Shown here in pieces: positions 33,400 to 48,059 of a stretch of 64,000 nt of DNA. Each line of letters opens with the position of its first letter. The stretch's first letter is position 1. Under the pieces are notes generated by a model. That model ran no database searches. It saw only the letters and a program-made list of their open reading frames with translations, and was not told the origin of the DNA. The position numbers and the translations under genes are program-made. Source of the DNA: Actinernus sp. WN-2022 (Eukaryota > Cnidaria > Anthozoa > Actiniaria > Actinernidae); contig JAOWCC010001589.1 of NCBI GenBank assembly GCA_030867875.1, positions 147,533,745-147,597,744 on the forward strand, read 5' to 3'.

Positions 33400-36300
33400 A
33401 CTTCACATCTTTATCCTGGTAGCATCAGAACACCAATGGATTAAGTTGGAGAAAGAAATGAAGAAAAAAATCAACATCTTCAAAAATGGTCAAATCTGTA
33501 TTTTTTTCACCAGACCGGGTAGGCAAAAAATATCAGATTTCTGACAAAAACTAAAAAACCACTCAATATGCTTCAAAATGATGGCCAACAATCTGCTGAT
33601 AGTTTCCAGACATGAATGGATTATGTTGGAGAAAGAATTGGAGAAAAAAATCAACATCTTCAAAAATGGTCAAATCTGTATTTTTTTCACCAGACCGGGT
33701 AGGCAAAAAATATCAGATTTCTGACAAAAACTAAAAAACCACTCAATATGCTTCAAAAGGTTGGCAAACAATCTCCTGGTAGCTTGAGAACACAAATGGA
33801 GAAAGAAATGAAGAAAAAAAATCAACATCTTCAAAAAAAACACTCAAAATGATGGCAAACAATCTCCTGGTAGCTTCAGAACACAAATGAAATAAGTTGG
33901 AGAAAGAATAACAAAAATGCATACTTCACATAAAATTTAGAGTTTCATGTTTGCACTTACCTCAATTTAGGTCTCCCAACACCTAAACTTGCCCAGAACC
34001 AAGCCATTCTGTCCACAAGCACTTCACATCTTTATCCTGGTAGCATCAGAACACCAATGGATTAAGTTGGAGAAAGAAATGAAGAAATAAATCAAAATCT
34101 TCAAAAATGGTCAAATCTGTATTTTTTGGACCAGACCGGGTAGGCAAAAAATATCAGATTTCTGACAAAAACTAAAAAACCACTCAAAATGCTTCAAAAT
34201 GATGGCAAACAATCTCCTTGTAGCTTCAGAACACAAATGAAATAAGTTGGAGAAAGAATAACAAAAATGCATACTTCACATAAAATTTAGAGTTTCATGT
34301 TTGCACTTACCTCAATTTAGGTCTCCCAACACCTAAACTTGCCCAGAACCAAGCCATTCTGTCCACAAGCACTTCACATCTTTATCCTGGTAGCATCAGA
34401 ACACCAATGGATTAAGTTGGAGAAAGAAATGAAGAAAAAAATCAACATCTTCAAAAATGGTCAAATCTGTATTTTTTGGACCAGACCGGGTAGGCAAAAA
34501 ATATCAGATTTCTGACAAAAACTAAAAAACCACTCAATATGCTTCAAAATGATGGCCAACAATCTGCTGATAGTTTCCAGACATGAATGGATTATGTTGG
34601 AGAAAGAATTGGAGAAAAAAATCAACATCTTCAAAAATGGTCAAATCTGTATTTTTTGGACCAGACCGGGTAGGCAAAAAATATCATATTTCTGACAAAA
34701 ACTAAAAAACCACTCAATATGCTTCAAAATGTTGGCAAACAATCTTCTGGTAGCTTGAGAACACAAATGGAGAAAGAATTGAAGAATAAAAATCAACATC
34801 TTCAAAAATCGTCAAATCTGTATTTTTTCGACCAGACCGGGTAGGCAAAAAATGTCAGATTTCTGACCAAAACTAAAAAACCACTCAATATGCTTCAAAA
34901 CGATGGCAAACAATCTGCTGATAGTTAACAGACATGATTGGATTAAGTTGGAGAAAGAAATGAAGAAAAAAATGAACATCTTCAAAAATGGTCAAATCTG
35001 TATTTTTTTGACCAGACCGGGTAGGCAAAAAATATCAGATTTCTGACAAAAACTAAAAAACCACTCAATATGCTTCAAAAGGTTGGCAAACAATCTCCTA
35101 GTAGCTTGAGAACAGAAATGGAGAAAGAATTGAAGAAAAAAATCAACATCTTCAAAAATGGTCAAATCTGTATTTTTTGGACCAGACCGGGTAGGCAAAA
35201 AATATCAGATTTCTGACAAAAACTAAAAAACCACTCAAAATGCTTCAAAACGATGGCAAACAATCTGCTGATAGTTAACAGACATGATTGGATTAAGTTG
35301 GAGAAAGAAATGAAGAAAAAAATCAACATCTTCGAAAATGGTCAAATCTGTATTTTTTTGACCAGACCGGGTACTCAAAAAACGTCAGATTTCTGACAAA
35401 AACTAAAAAAAAACTCAATATGCTTCAAAATGATGGCAAACAATCTGCTGATAGTTAACAGACATGATTGGATTAAGTTGGAGAAAGAAATGAAGAAAAA
35501 AATCAACATCTTCAAAAATGGTCAAATCTGTATTTTTTAGACCAGACCGGGTAGGCAAAAAATATCAGATTTCTGACAAAAACTAAAAAACAACTCAATA
35601 TGCTTCAAAAGGATGGCCAACAATCTGCTGATAGTTTCCAGACATGAATGGATTATGTTGGAGAAAGAATTGGAGAAAAAAAATCAACATCTTCAAAAAT
35701 GGTCAAATCTGTATTTTTTGGACCAGACCGGGTAGGCAAAAATATCAGATTTCTGACAAAAACTAAAAAAACACTCAATATGCTTCAAAATGATGGCAAA
35801 CAATCTGCTGATAGTTAACAGACATGATTGGATTAAGTTGGAGAAAGAAATGAACAAATAAATCAACATCTTCAAAAATGGTCAAATCTGTATTTTTTGG
35901 ACCAGACCGGGTAGGCAAAAAATCTCAGATTTCTGACAAAAACTAAAAAACCACTCAAAATGCTTCAAAATGATGGCAAACAATCTCCTGGTAGCTTCAG
36001 AACACAAATGAAATAAGTTGGAGAAAGAATAACAAAAATGCATACTTCACATAAAATTTAGAGTTTCATGTTTGCACTTACCTCAATTTAGGTCTCCCAA
36101 CACCTAAACTTGCCCAGAACCAAGCCATTCTGTCCACAAGCACTTCACATCTTTATCCTGGTAGCATCAGAACACCAATGGATTAAGTTGGAGAAAGAAA
36201 TGAAGAAAAAAATCAACATCTTCAAAAATGGTCAAATCTGTATTTTTTTCACCAGACCGGGTAGGCAAAAAATATCAGATTTCTGACAAAAACTAAAAAA

Positions 36301-39300
36301 CCACTCAATATGCTTCAAAATGATGGCCAACAATCTGCTGATAGTTTCCAGACATGAATGGATTATGTTGGAGAAAGAATTGGAGAAAAAAATCAACATC
36401 TTCAAAAATGGTCAAATCTGTATTTTTTTCACCAGACCGGGTAGGCAAAAAATATCAGATTTCTGACAAAAACTAAAAAACCACTCAATATGCTTCAAAA
36501 GGTTGGCAAACAATCTCCTGGTAGCTTGAGAACACAAATGGAGAAAGAAATGAAGAAAAAAAATCAACATCTTCAAAAAAAACACTCAAAATGATGGCAA
36601 ACAATCTCCTGGTAGCTTCAGAACACAAATGAAATAAGTTGGAGAAAGAATAACAAAAATGCATACTTCACATAAAATTTAGAGTTTCATGTTTGCACTT
36701 ACCTCAATTTAGGTCTCCCAACACCTAAACTTGCCCAGAACCAAGCCATTCTGTCCACAAGCACTTCACATCTTTATCCTGGTAGCATCAGAACACCAAT
36801 GGATTAAGTTGGAGAAAGAAATGAAGAAATAAATCAAAATCTTCAAAAATGGTCAAATCTGTATTTTTTGGACCAGACCGGGTAGGCAAAAAATATCAGA
36901 TTTCTGACAAAAACTAAAAAACCACTCAAAATGCTTCAAAATGATGGCAAACAATCTCCTTGTAGCTTCAGAACACAAATGAAATAAGTTGGAGAAAGAA
37001 TAACAAAAATGCATACTTCACATAAAATTTAGAGTTTCATGTTTGCACTTACCTCAATTTAGGTCTCCCAACACCTAAACTTGCCCAGAACCAAGCCATT
37101 CTGTCCACAAGCACTTCACATCTTTATCCTGGTAGCATCAGAACACCAATGGATTAAGTTGGAGAAAGAAATGAAGAAAAAAATCAACATCTTCAAAAAT
37201 GGTCAAATCTGTATTTTTTGGACCAGACCGGGTAGGCAAAAAATATCAGATTTCTGACAAAAACTAAAAAACCACTCAATATGCTTCAAAATGATGGCCA
37301 ACAATCTGCTGATAGTTTCCAGACATGAATGGATTATGTTGGAGAAAGAATTGGAGAAAAAAATCAACATCTTCAAAAATGGTCAAATCTGTATTTTTTG
37401 GACCAGACCGGGTAGGCAAAAAATATCATATTTCTGACAAAAACTAAAAAACCACTCAATATGCTTCAAAATGTTGGCAAACAATCTTCTGGTAGCTTGA
37501 GAACACAAATGGAGAAAGAATTGAAGAATAAAAATCAACATCTTCAAAAATCGTCAAATCTGTATTTTTTCGACCAGACCGGGTAGGCAAAAAATGTCAG
37601 ATTTCTGACCAAAACTAAAAAACCACTCAATATGCTTCAAAACGATGGCAAACAATCTGCTGATAGTTAACAGACATGATTGGATTAAGTTGGAGAAAGA
37701 AATGAAGAAAAAAATGAACATCTTCAAAAATGGTCAAATCTGTATTTTTTTGACCAGACCGGGTAGGCAAAAAATATCAGATTTCTGACAAAAACTAAAA
37801 AACCACTCAATATGCTTCAAAAGGTTGGCAAACAATCTCCTAGTAGCTTGAGAACAGAAATGGAGAAAGAATTGAAGAAAAAAATCAACATCTTCAAAAA
37901 TGGTCAAATCTGTATTTTTTGGACCAGACCGGGTAGGCAAAAAATATCAGATTTCTGACAAAAACTAAAAAACCACTCAATATGCTTCAAAACGATGGCA
38001 AACAATCTGCTGATAGTTAACAGACATGATTGGATTAAGTTGGAGAAAGAAATGAAGAAAAAAATCAACATCTTCGAAAATGGTCAAATCTGTATTTTTT
38101 TGACCAGACCGGGTACTCAAAAAACGTCAGATTTCTGACAAAAACTAAAAAAAAACTCAATATGCTTCAAAATGATGGCAAACAATCTGCTGATAGTTAA
38201 CAGACATGATTGGATTAAGTTGGAGAAAGAAATGAAGAAAAAAATCAACATCTTCAAAAATGGTCAAATCTGTATTTTTTAGACCAGACCGGGTAGGCAA
38301 AAAATATCAGATTTCTGACAAAAACTAAAAAACAACTCAATATGCTTCAAAAGGATGGCCAACAATCTGCTGATAGTTTCCAGACATGAATGGATTATGT
38401 TGGAGAAAGAATTGGAGAAAAAAAATCAACATCTTCAAAAATGGTCAAATCTGTATTTTTTGGACCAGACCGGGTAGGCAAAAATATCAGATTTCTGACA
38501 AAAACTAAAAAAACACTCAATATGCTTCAAAATGATGGCAAACAATCTGCTGATAGTTAACAGACATGATTGGATTAAGTTGGAGAAAGAAATGAAGAAA
38601 AAATCAACATCTTCAAAAATGGTCAAATCTGTATTTTTTGGACCAGACCGGGTAGGCAAAAAATCTCAGATTTCTGACAAAAACTAAAAAACCACTCAAA
38701 ATGCTTCAAAATGATGGCAAACAATCTCCTGGTAGCTTCAGAACACAAATGAAATAAGTTGGAGAAAGAATAACAAAAATGCATACTTCACATAAAATTT
38801 AGAGTTTCATGTTTGCACTTACCTCAATTTAGGTCTCCCAACACCTAAACTTGCCCAGAACCAAGCCATTCTGTCCACAAGCACTTCACATCTTTATCCT
38901 GGTAGCATCAGAACACCAATGGATTAAGTTGGAGAAAGAAATGAAGAAAAAAATCAACATCTTCAAAAATGGTCAAATCTGTATTTTTTTCACCAGACCG
39001 GGTAGGCAAAAAATATCAGATTTCTGACAAAAACTAAAAAACCACTCAATATGCTTCAAAATGATGGCCAACAATCTGCTGATAGTTTCCAGACATGAAT
39101 GGATTATGTTGGAGAAAGAATTGGAGAAAAAAATCAACATCTTCAAAAATGGTCAAATCTGTATTTTTTGGACCAGACCGGGTAGGCAAAAAATATCATA
39201 TTTCTGACAAAAACTAAAAAACCACTCAATATGCTTCAAAATGTTGGCAAACAATCTTCTGGTAGCTTGAGAACACAAATGGAGAAAGAATTGAAGAATA

Positions 39301-40500
39301 AAAATCAACATCTTCAAAAATCGTCAAATCTGTATTTTTTCGACCAGACCGGGTAGGCAAAAAATGTCAGATTTCTGACCAAAACTAAAAAACCACTCAA
39401 TATGCTTCAAAACGATGGCAAACAATCTGCTGATAGTTAACAGACATGATTGGATTAAGTTGGAGAAAGAAATGAAGAAAAAAATGAACATCTTCAAAAA
39501 TGGTCAAATCTGTATTTTTTGGACCAGACCGGGTAGGCAAAAAATATCAGATTTCTGACAAAAACTAAAAAACCACTCAATATGCTTCAAAAGGTTGGCA
39601 AACAATCTCCTAGTAGCTTGAGAACAGAAATGGAGAAAGAATTGAAGAAAAAAATCAACATCTTCAAAAATGGTCAAATCTGTATTTTTTGGACCAGACC
39701 GGGTAGGCAAAAAATATCAGATTTCTGACAAAAACTAAAAAACCACTCAATATGCTTCAAAACGATGGCAAACAATCTGCTGATAGTTAACAGACATGAT
39801 TGGATTAAGTTGGAGAAAGAAATGAAGAAAAAAATCAACATCTTCGAAAATGGTCAAATCTGTATTTTTTTGACCAGACCGGGTACGCAAAAAACGTCAG
39901 ATTTCTGACAAAAACTAAAAAAAAACTCAATATGCTTCAAAATGATGGCAAACAATCTGCTGATAGTTAACAGACATGATTGGATTAAGTTGGAGAAAGA
40001 AATGAAGAAAAAAATCAACATCTTCAAAAATGGTCAAATCTGTATTTTTTAGACCAGACCGGGTAGGCAAAAAATATCAGATTTCTGACAAAAACTAAAA
40101 AACAACTCAATATGCTTCAAAAGGATGGCCAACAATCTGCTGATAGTTTCCAGACATGAATGGATTATGTTGGAGAAAGAATTGGAGAAAAAAAATCAAC
40201 ATCTTCAAAAATGGTCAAATCTGTATTTTTTGGACCAGACCGGGTAGGCAAAAATATCAGATTTCTGACAAAAACTAAAAAAACACTCAATATGCTTCAA
40301 AATGATGGCAAACAATCTGCTGATAGTTAACAGACATGATTGGATTAAGTTGGAGAAAGAAATGAAGAAAAAATCAACATCTTCAAAAATGGTCAAATCT
40401 GTATTTTTTGGACCAGACCGGGTAGGCAAAAAATCTCAGATTTCTGACAAAAACTAAAAAACCACTCAAAATGCTTCAAAATGATGGCAAACAATCTCCT
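33400..40500. repeat. Three related blocks, offsets 2,742 and 1,770 bp
   Basis: A rare variant pair, TATCATATTTCTGAC followed by AATCTTCTGGTAGC and AAAAATCGTCAAATC, occurs at about 34.69, 37.43 and 39.20 kb. Offsets are therefore 2,742 and 1,770 bp. Longer runs follow the same spacing (33498 and 36240; 38435 and 40205). A third copy that is shorter by nearly 1 kb indicates loss of C units in between. Confidence 0.75.
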
Positions 40501-43500
40501 GGTAGCTTCAGAACACAAATGAAATAAGTTGGAGAAAGAATAACAAAAATGCATACTTCACATAAAATTTAGAGTTTCATGTTTGCACTTACCTCAATTT
40601 AGGTCTCCCAACACCTAAACTTGCCCAGAACCAAGCCATTCTGTCCACAAGCACTTCACATCTTTATCCTGGTAGCATCAGAACACCAATGGATTAAGTT
40701 GGAGAAAGAAATGAAGAAAAAAATCAACATCTTCAAAAATGGTCTAATCTGTATTTTTTTCACCAGACCGGGTAGGCAAAAAATATCAGATTTCTGACAA
40801 AACTAAAAAACCACTCAATATGCTTCAAAATGTTGGCAAACAATCTCCTGGTAGCTTGAGAACACAAATGGAGAAAGAATTGAAGAAAAAAATCAACATC
40901 TTCAAAAATGGTCAAATCTGTATTTTTTGGACCAGACCAGACCGGGTAGGCAAAAAATATCAGATTTCTGACAAAAACTAAAAAACCACTCAATATGCTT
41001 CAAAACGATGGCAAACAATCTGCTGATAGTTAACAGACATGATTGGATTAAGTTGGAGAAAGAAATGAAGAAAAAAATCAACATCTTCAAAAATGGTCAA
41101 ATCTGTATTTTTTGGACCAGACCGGGTAGGCAAAAATATCAGATTTCTCACAAAAACTAAAAAACCACTCAACATGCTTCAAAAGGTTGGCAAACAATCT
41201 CCTGGTAGCTTGAGAACAGAAATGGAGAAAGAATTGAAGAAAAAACTCAACATCTTCAAAAATGGTCAAATCTGTATTTTTTTCACCAGACCGGGTAGGC
41301 AAAAAATATCAGATTTCTGACAAAAACTAAAAAACCACTCAATATGCTTCAAAAGGTTGGCAAACAATCTCCTGGTAGCTTGAGAACAGAAATGGAGAAA
41401 GAATTGAAGAAAAAAATCAACATCTTCAAAAAAAACACTCAAAATGATGGCAAACAATCTCCTGGTAGCTTCAGAACACAAATGAAATAAGTTGGAGAAA
41501 GAATAACAAAAATGCATACTTCACATAAAATTTAGAGTTTCATGTTTGCACTTACCTCAATTTAGGTCTCCCAACACCTAAACTTGCCCAGAACCAAGCC
41601 ATTCTGTCCACAAGCACTTCACATCTTTATCCTGGTAGCATCAGAACACCAATGGATTAAGTTGGAGAAAGAAATGAAGAAAAAAATCAACATCTTCAAA
41701 AATGGTCAAATCTGAATTTTTTTCACCAGACCGGGTAGGCAAAAAATATCAGATTTCTGACAAAAACTAAAAAACCACTCAATATGCTTCAAAATGATGG
41801 CCAACAATCTGCTGATAGTTTCCAGACATGAATGGATTATGTTGGAGAAAGAATTGGAGAAAAAAATCAACATCTTCAAAAATGGTCTAATCTGTATTTT
41901 TTTCACCAGACCGGGTAGGCAAAAAATATCAGATTTCTGACAAAAACTAAAAAACCACTCAATATGCTTCAAAATGTTGGCAAACAATCTCCTGGTAGCT
42001 TGAGAACACAAATGGAGAAAGAATTGAAGAAAAAAATCAACATCTTCAAAAATGGTCAAATCTGTATTTTTTGGACCAGACCGGGTAGGCAAAAAATATC
42101 AGATTTCTGACAAAAACTAAAAAACCACTCAATATGCTTCAAAACGATGGCAAACAATCTGCTGATAGTTAACAGACATGATTGGATTAAGTTGGAGAAA
42201 GAAATGAAGAAAAAAATCAACATCTTCAAAAATGGTCAAATCTGTATTTTTTGGACCAGACCGGGTAGGCAAAAAATATCAGATTTCTCACAAAAACTAA
42301 AAAACCACTCAACATGCTTCAAAAGGTTGGCAAACAATCTCCTGGTAGCTTGAGAACAGAAATGGAGAAAGAATTGAAGAAAAAACTCAACATCTTCAAA
42401 AATGGTCAAATCTGTATTTTTTTCACCAGACCGGGTAGGCAAAAAATATCAGATTTCTGACAAAAACTAAAAAACCACTCAATATGCTTCAAAAGGTTGG
42501 CAAACAATCTCCTGGTAGCTTGAGAACAGAAATGGAGAAAGAATTGAAGAAAAAAATCAACATCTTCAAAAAAAAACACTCAAAATGATGGCAAACAATC
42601 TCCTGGTAGCTTCAGAACACAAATGAAATAAGTTGGAGAAAGAATAACAAAAATGCATACTTCACATAAAATTTAGAGTTTCATGTTTGCACTTACCTCA
42701 ATTTAGGTCTCCCAACACCTAAACTTGCCCAGAACCAAGCCATTCTGTCCACAAGCACTTCACATCTTTATCCTGGTAGCATCAGAACACCAATGGATTA
42801 AGTTGGAGAAAGAAATGAAGAAAAAAATCAACATCTTCAAAAATGGTCAAATCTGTATTTTTTTCACCAGACCGGGTAGTCAAAAAATATCAGATTTCTG
42901 ACAAAAACTAAAAAACCACTCAATATGCTTCAAAATGATGGCCAACAATCTGCTGATAGTTTCCAGACATGAATGGATTATGTTGGAGAAAGAATTGGAG
43001 AAAAAAATCAACATCTTCAAAAATGGTCAAATCTGTATTTTTTGGACCAGACCGGGTAGGCAAAAAATATCAGATTTCTGACAAAAACTAAAAAACCACT
43101 CAATATGCTTCAAAATGTTGGCAGACAATCTCCTGGTAGCTTGAGAACACAAATGTAGAAAGAATTGAAGAAAAAAATCAACATCTTCAAAAATGGTCAA
43201 ATCTGTATTTTTTTGACCAGACCGGGTAGGCAAAAAATGTCAGATTTCTGACAAAAACTAAAAAACCACTCAATATGCTTCAAAACGATGGCAAACAATC
43301 TGCTGATAGTTAACAGACATGATTGGATTAAGTTGGAGAAAGAAATGAAGAAAAAAATCAACATCTTCAAAAATGGTCAAATCTGTATTTTTTGGACCAG
43401 ACCGGGTAGGCAAAAAATATCAGATTTCTGACAAAAACTAAAAAACCACTCAACATGCTTCAAAAGGTTGGCAAACAATCTCCTGGTAGCTTGAGAACAG

Positions 43501-43591
43501 AAATGGATAAAGAATTGAAGAAAAAACTCAACATCTTCAAAAATGGTCAAATCTGTATTTTTTGGACCAGACCGGGTAGGCGAAAAATCTC

Positions 43592-46391
43592 AGATTTCTG
43601 ACAAAAACTAAAAAACCACTCAAAATGCTTCAAAAGGTTCGCAAACAATCTCCTTGTAGCTTCAGAACACAAATGAAATAAGTTGGAGAAAGAATAACAA
43701 AAATGCATACTTCACATAAAATTTAGAGTTTCATGTTTGCACTTACCTCAATTTAGGTCTCCCAACACCTAAACTTGCCCAGAACCAAGCCATTCTGTCC
43801 ACAAGCACTTCACATCTTTATCCTGGTAGCATCAGAACACCAATGGATTAAGTTGGAGAAAGAAATGAAGAAATAAATCAACATCTTCAAAAATGGTCAA
43901 ATCTGTATATTTTGGACCAGACCGGGTAGGCAAAAAATATCAGATTTCTGACAAAAACTAAAAAAACACTCAATATGCTTCAAAAGGTTGGCAAACAATC
44001 TCCTTGTAGCTTCAGAACACAAATGAAATAAGTTGGAGAAAGAATAACAAAAATGCATACTTCACATAAAATTTAGAGTTTCATGTTTGCACTTACCTCA
44101 ATTTAGGTCTCCCAACACCTAAACTTGCCCAGAACCAAGCCATTCTGTCCACAAGCACTTCACATCTTTATCCTGGTAGCATCAGAACACCAATGGATTA
44201 AGTTGGAGAAAGAAATGAAGAAATAAATCAACATCTTCAAAAATGGTCAAATCTGTATTTTTTGGACCAGACCGGGTAGGCAAAAAATATCAGATTTCTG
44301 ACAAAAACTAAAAAAACACTCAATATGCTTCAAAAGGTTGGCAAACAATCTCCTTGTAGCTTCAGAACACAAATGAAATAAGTTGGAGAAAGAATAACAA
44401 AAATGCATACTTCACATAAAATTTAGAGTTTCATGTTTGCACTTACCTCAATTTAGGTCTCCCAACACCTAAACTTGCCCAGAACCAAGCCATTCTGTCC
44501 ACAAGCACTTCACATCTTTATCCTGGTAGCATCAGAACACCAATGGATTAAGTTGGAGAAAGAATTGAAGAAAAAAATCAACATCTTCAAAAATGGTCAA
44601 ATCTGTATTTTTTTGACCAGACCGGGTAGGCAAAAAATGTCAGATTTCTGACAAAAACTAAAAAACCACTCAATATGCTTCAAAACGATGGCAAACAATC
44701 TGCTGATAGTTAACAGACATGATTGGATTAAGTTGGAGAAAGAAATGAAGAAAAAAATCAACATCTTCAAAAATGGTCAAATCTGTATTTTTTGGACCAG
44801 ACCGGGTAGGCAAAAAATATCAGATTTCTGACAAAAACTAAAAAACCACTCAACATGCTTCAAAAGGTTGGCAAACAATCTCCTGGTAGCTTGAGAACAG
44901 AAATGGATAAAGAATTGAAGAAAAAACTCAACATCTTCAAAAATGGTCAAATCTGTATTTTTTGGACCAGACCGGGTAGGCGAAAAATCTCAGATTTCTG
45001 ACAAAAACTAAAAAACCACTCAAAATGCTTCAAAAGGTTCGCAAACAATCTCCTTGTAGCTTCAGAACACAAATGAAATAAGTTGGAGAAAGAATAACAA
45101 AAATGCATACTTCACATAAAATTTAGAGTTTCATGTTTGCACTTACCTCAATTTAGGTCTCCCAACACCTAAACTTGCCCAGAACCAAGCCATTCTGTCC
45201 ACAAGCACTTCACATCTTTATCCTGGTAGCATCAGAACACCAATGGATTAAGTTGGAGAAAGAAATGAAGAAATAAATCAACATCTTCAAAAATGGTCAA
45301 ATCTGTATTTTTTGGACCAGACCGGGTAGGCAAAAAATATCAGATTTCTGACAAAAACTAAAAAAACACTCAATATGCTTCAAAAGGTTGGCAAACAATC
45401 TCCTTGTAGCTTCAGAACACAAATGAAATAAGTTGGAGAAAGAATAACAAAAATGCATACTTCACATAAAATTTAGAGTTTCATGTTTGCACTTACCTCA
45501 ATTTAGGTCTCCCAACACCTAAACTTGCCCAGAACCAAGCCATTCTGTCCACAAGCACTTCACATCTTTATCCTGGTAGCATCAGAACACCAATGGATTA
45601 AGTTGGAGAAAGAAATGAAGAAATAAATCAACATCTTCAAAAATGGTCAAATCTGTATTTTTTGGACCAGACCGGGTAGGCAAAAAATATCAGATTTCTG
45701 ACAAAAACTAAAAAAACACTCAATATGCTTCAAAAGGTTGGCAAACAATCTCCTTGTAGCTTCAGAACACAAATGAAATAAGTTGGAGAAAGAATAACAA
45801 AAATGCATACTTCACATAAAATTTAGAGTTTCATGTTTGCACTTACCTCAATTTAGGTCTCCCAACACCTAAACTTGCCCAGAACCAAGCCATTCTGTCC
45901 ACAAGCACTTCACATCTTTATCCTGGTAGCATCAGAACACCAATGGATTAAGTTGGAGAAAGAATTGAAGAAAAAAATCAACATCTTCAAAAATGGTCAA
46001 ATCTGTATTTTTTTTACCAGACCGGGTAGGCAAAAAATGTCAGATTTCTGACAAAAACTAAAAAACCACTCAATATGCTTCAAAACGATGGCAAACAATC
46101 TGCTGATAGTTAACAGACATGATTGGATTAAGTTGGAGAAAGAAATGAAGAAAAAAATCAACATCTTCAAAAATGGTCAAATCTGTATTTTTTTGACCAG
46201 ACCGGGTAGGCAAAAAATGTCAGATTTCTGACAAAAACTAAAAAACCACACAATATGCTACAAAACGATGGCAAACAATCTGCTGATAGTTAACAGACAT
46301 GATTGGATTAAGTTGGAGAAAGAATTGAAGAAAAAAATCAACATCTTCAAAAATGGTCAAATCTGTATTTTTTGGACCAGACCGGGTAGGC
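43592..46391 (+). repeat. 1,400-bp higher-order unit: C-C-C-A-B
   Basis: Monomer starts fall at 43592, 43942, 44292, 44642, 44822 and 44992: three 350-bp C units, one 180-bp A and one 170-bp B, totalling 1,400 bp. The pattern then repeats for the three C units (45342, 45692, 46042) and starts A again. The marker AAATGGATAAAGAATTG occurs at 43501 and 44901. The same arrangement recurs near 54.0-56.5 kb. Confidence 0.8.
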
Positions 46392-48059
46392 AAAAAATAT
46401 CAGATTTCTGACAAAAACTAAAAAACCACTCAACATGCTTCAAAAGGTTGGCAAACAATCTCCTGGTAGCTTGAGAACAGAAATGGAGAAAGAATTGAAG
46501 AAAAAACTCAACATCTTCAAAAATGGTCAAATCTGTATTTTTTGGACCAGACCGGGTAGGCGAAAAATCTCAGATTTCTGACAAAAACTAAAAAACCACT
46601 CAAAATGCTTCAAAATGATGGCAAACAATCTCCTGGTAGCTTCAGAACACAAATGAAATAAGTTGGAGAAAGAATAACAAAAATGCATACTTCACATAAA
46701 ATTTAGAGTTTCATGTTTGCACTTACCTCAATTTAGGTCTCCCAACACCTAAACTTGCCCAGAACCAAGCCATTCTGTCCACAAGCACTTCACATCTTTA
46801 TCCTGGTAGCATCAGAACACCAATGGATTAAGTTGGAGAAAGAAATGAAGAAAAAAATCAACATATTCAAAAATGGTCAAATCTGTATTTTTTTCACCAG
46901 ACCGGGTAGGCAAAAAATATCAGATTTCTGACAAAAACTAAAAAACCACTCAATATGCTTCAAAATGATGGCCAACAATCTGCTGATAGTTTCCAGACAT
47001 GAATGGATTATGTTGGAGAAAGAATTGGAGAAAAAAATCAACATCTTCAAAAATGGTCAAATCTGTATTTTTTGGACCAGACCGGGTAGGCAAAAAATAT
47101 CAGATTTCTGACAAAAACTAAAAAACCACTCAACATGCTTCAAAAGGTTGGCAAACAATCTCCTGGTAGCTTGAGAACAGAAATGGATAAAGAATTGAAG
47201 AAAAAACTCAACATCTTCAAAAATGGTCAAATCTGTATTTTTTGGACCAGACCGGGTAGGCGAAAAATCTCAGATTTCTGACAAAACTAAAAAACCACTC
47301 AAAATGCTTCAAAAGGTTCGCAAACAATCTCCTTGTAGCTTCAGAACACAAATGAAATAAGTTGGAGAAAGAATAACAAAAATGCATACTTCACATAAAA
47401 TTTAGAGTTTCATGTTTGCACTTACCTCAATTTAGGTCTCCCAACACCTAAACTTGCCCAGAACCAAGCCATTCTGTCCACAAGCACTTCACATCTTTAT
47501 CCTGGTAGCATCAGAACACCAATGGATTAAGTTGGAGAAAGAAATGAAGAAATAAATCAACATCTTCAAAAATGGTCAAATCTGTATTTTTTGGACCAGA
47601 CCGGGTAGGCAAAAAATATCAGATTTCTGACAAAAACTAAAAAACCACTCAACATGCTTCAAAAGGTTGGCAAACAATCTCCTGGTAGCTTGAGAACAGA
47701 AATGTAGAAAGAATTGAAGAAAAAACTCAACATCTTCAAAAATGGTCAAATCTGTATTTTTTGGACCAGACCGGGTAGGCGAAAAATCTCAGATTTCTGA
47801 CAAAAACTAAAAAACCACTCAAAATGCTTCAAAATGATGGCAAACAATCTCCTGGTAGCTTCAGAACACAAATGAAATAAGTTGGAGAAAGAATAACAAA
47901 AATGCATACTTCACATAAAATTTAGAGTTTCATGTTTGCACTTACCTCAATTTAGGTCTCCCAACACCTAAACTTGCCCAGAACCAAGCCATTCTGTCCA
48001 CAAGCACTTCACATCTTTATCCTGGTAGCATCAGAACACCAATGGATTAAGTTGGAGAA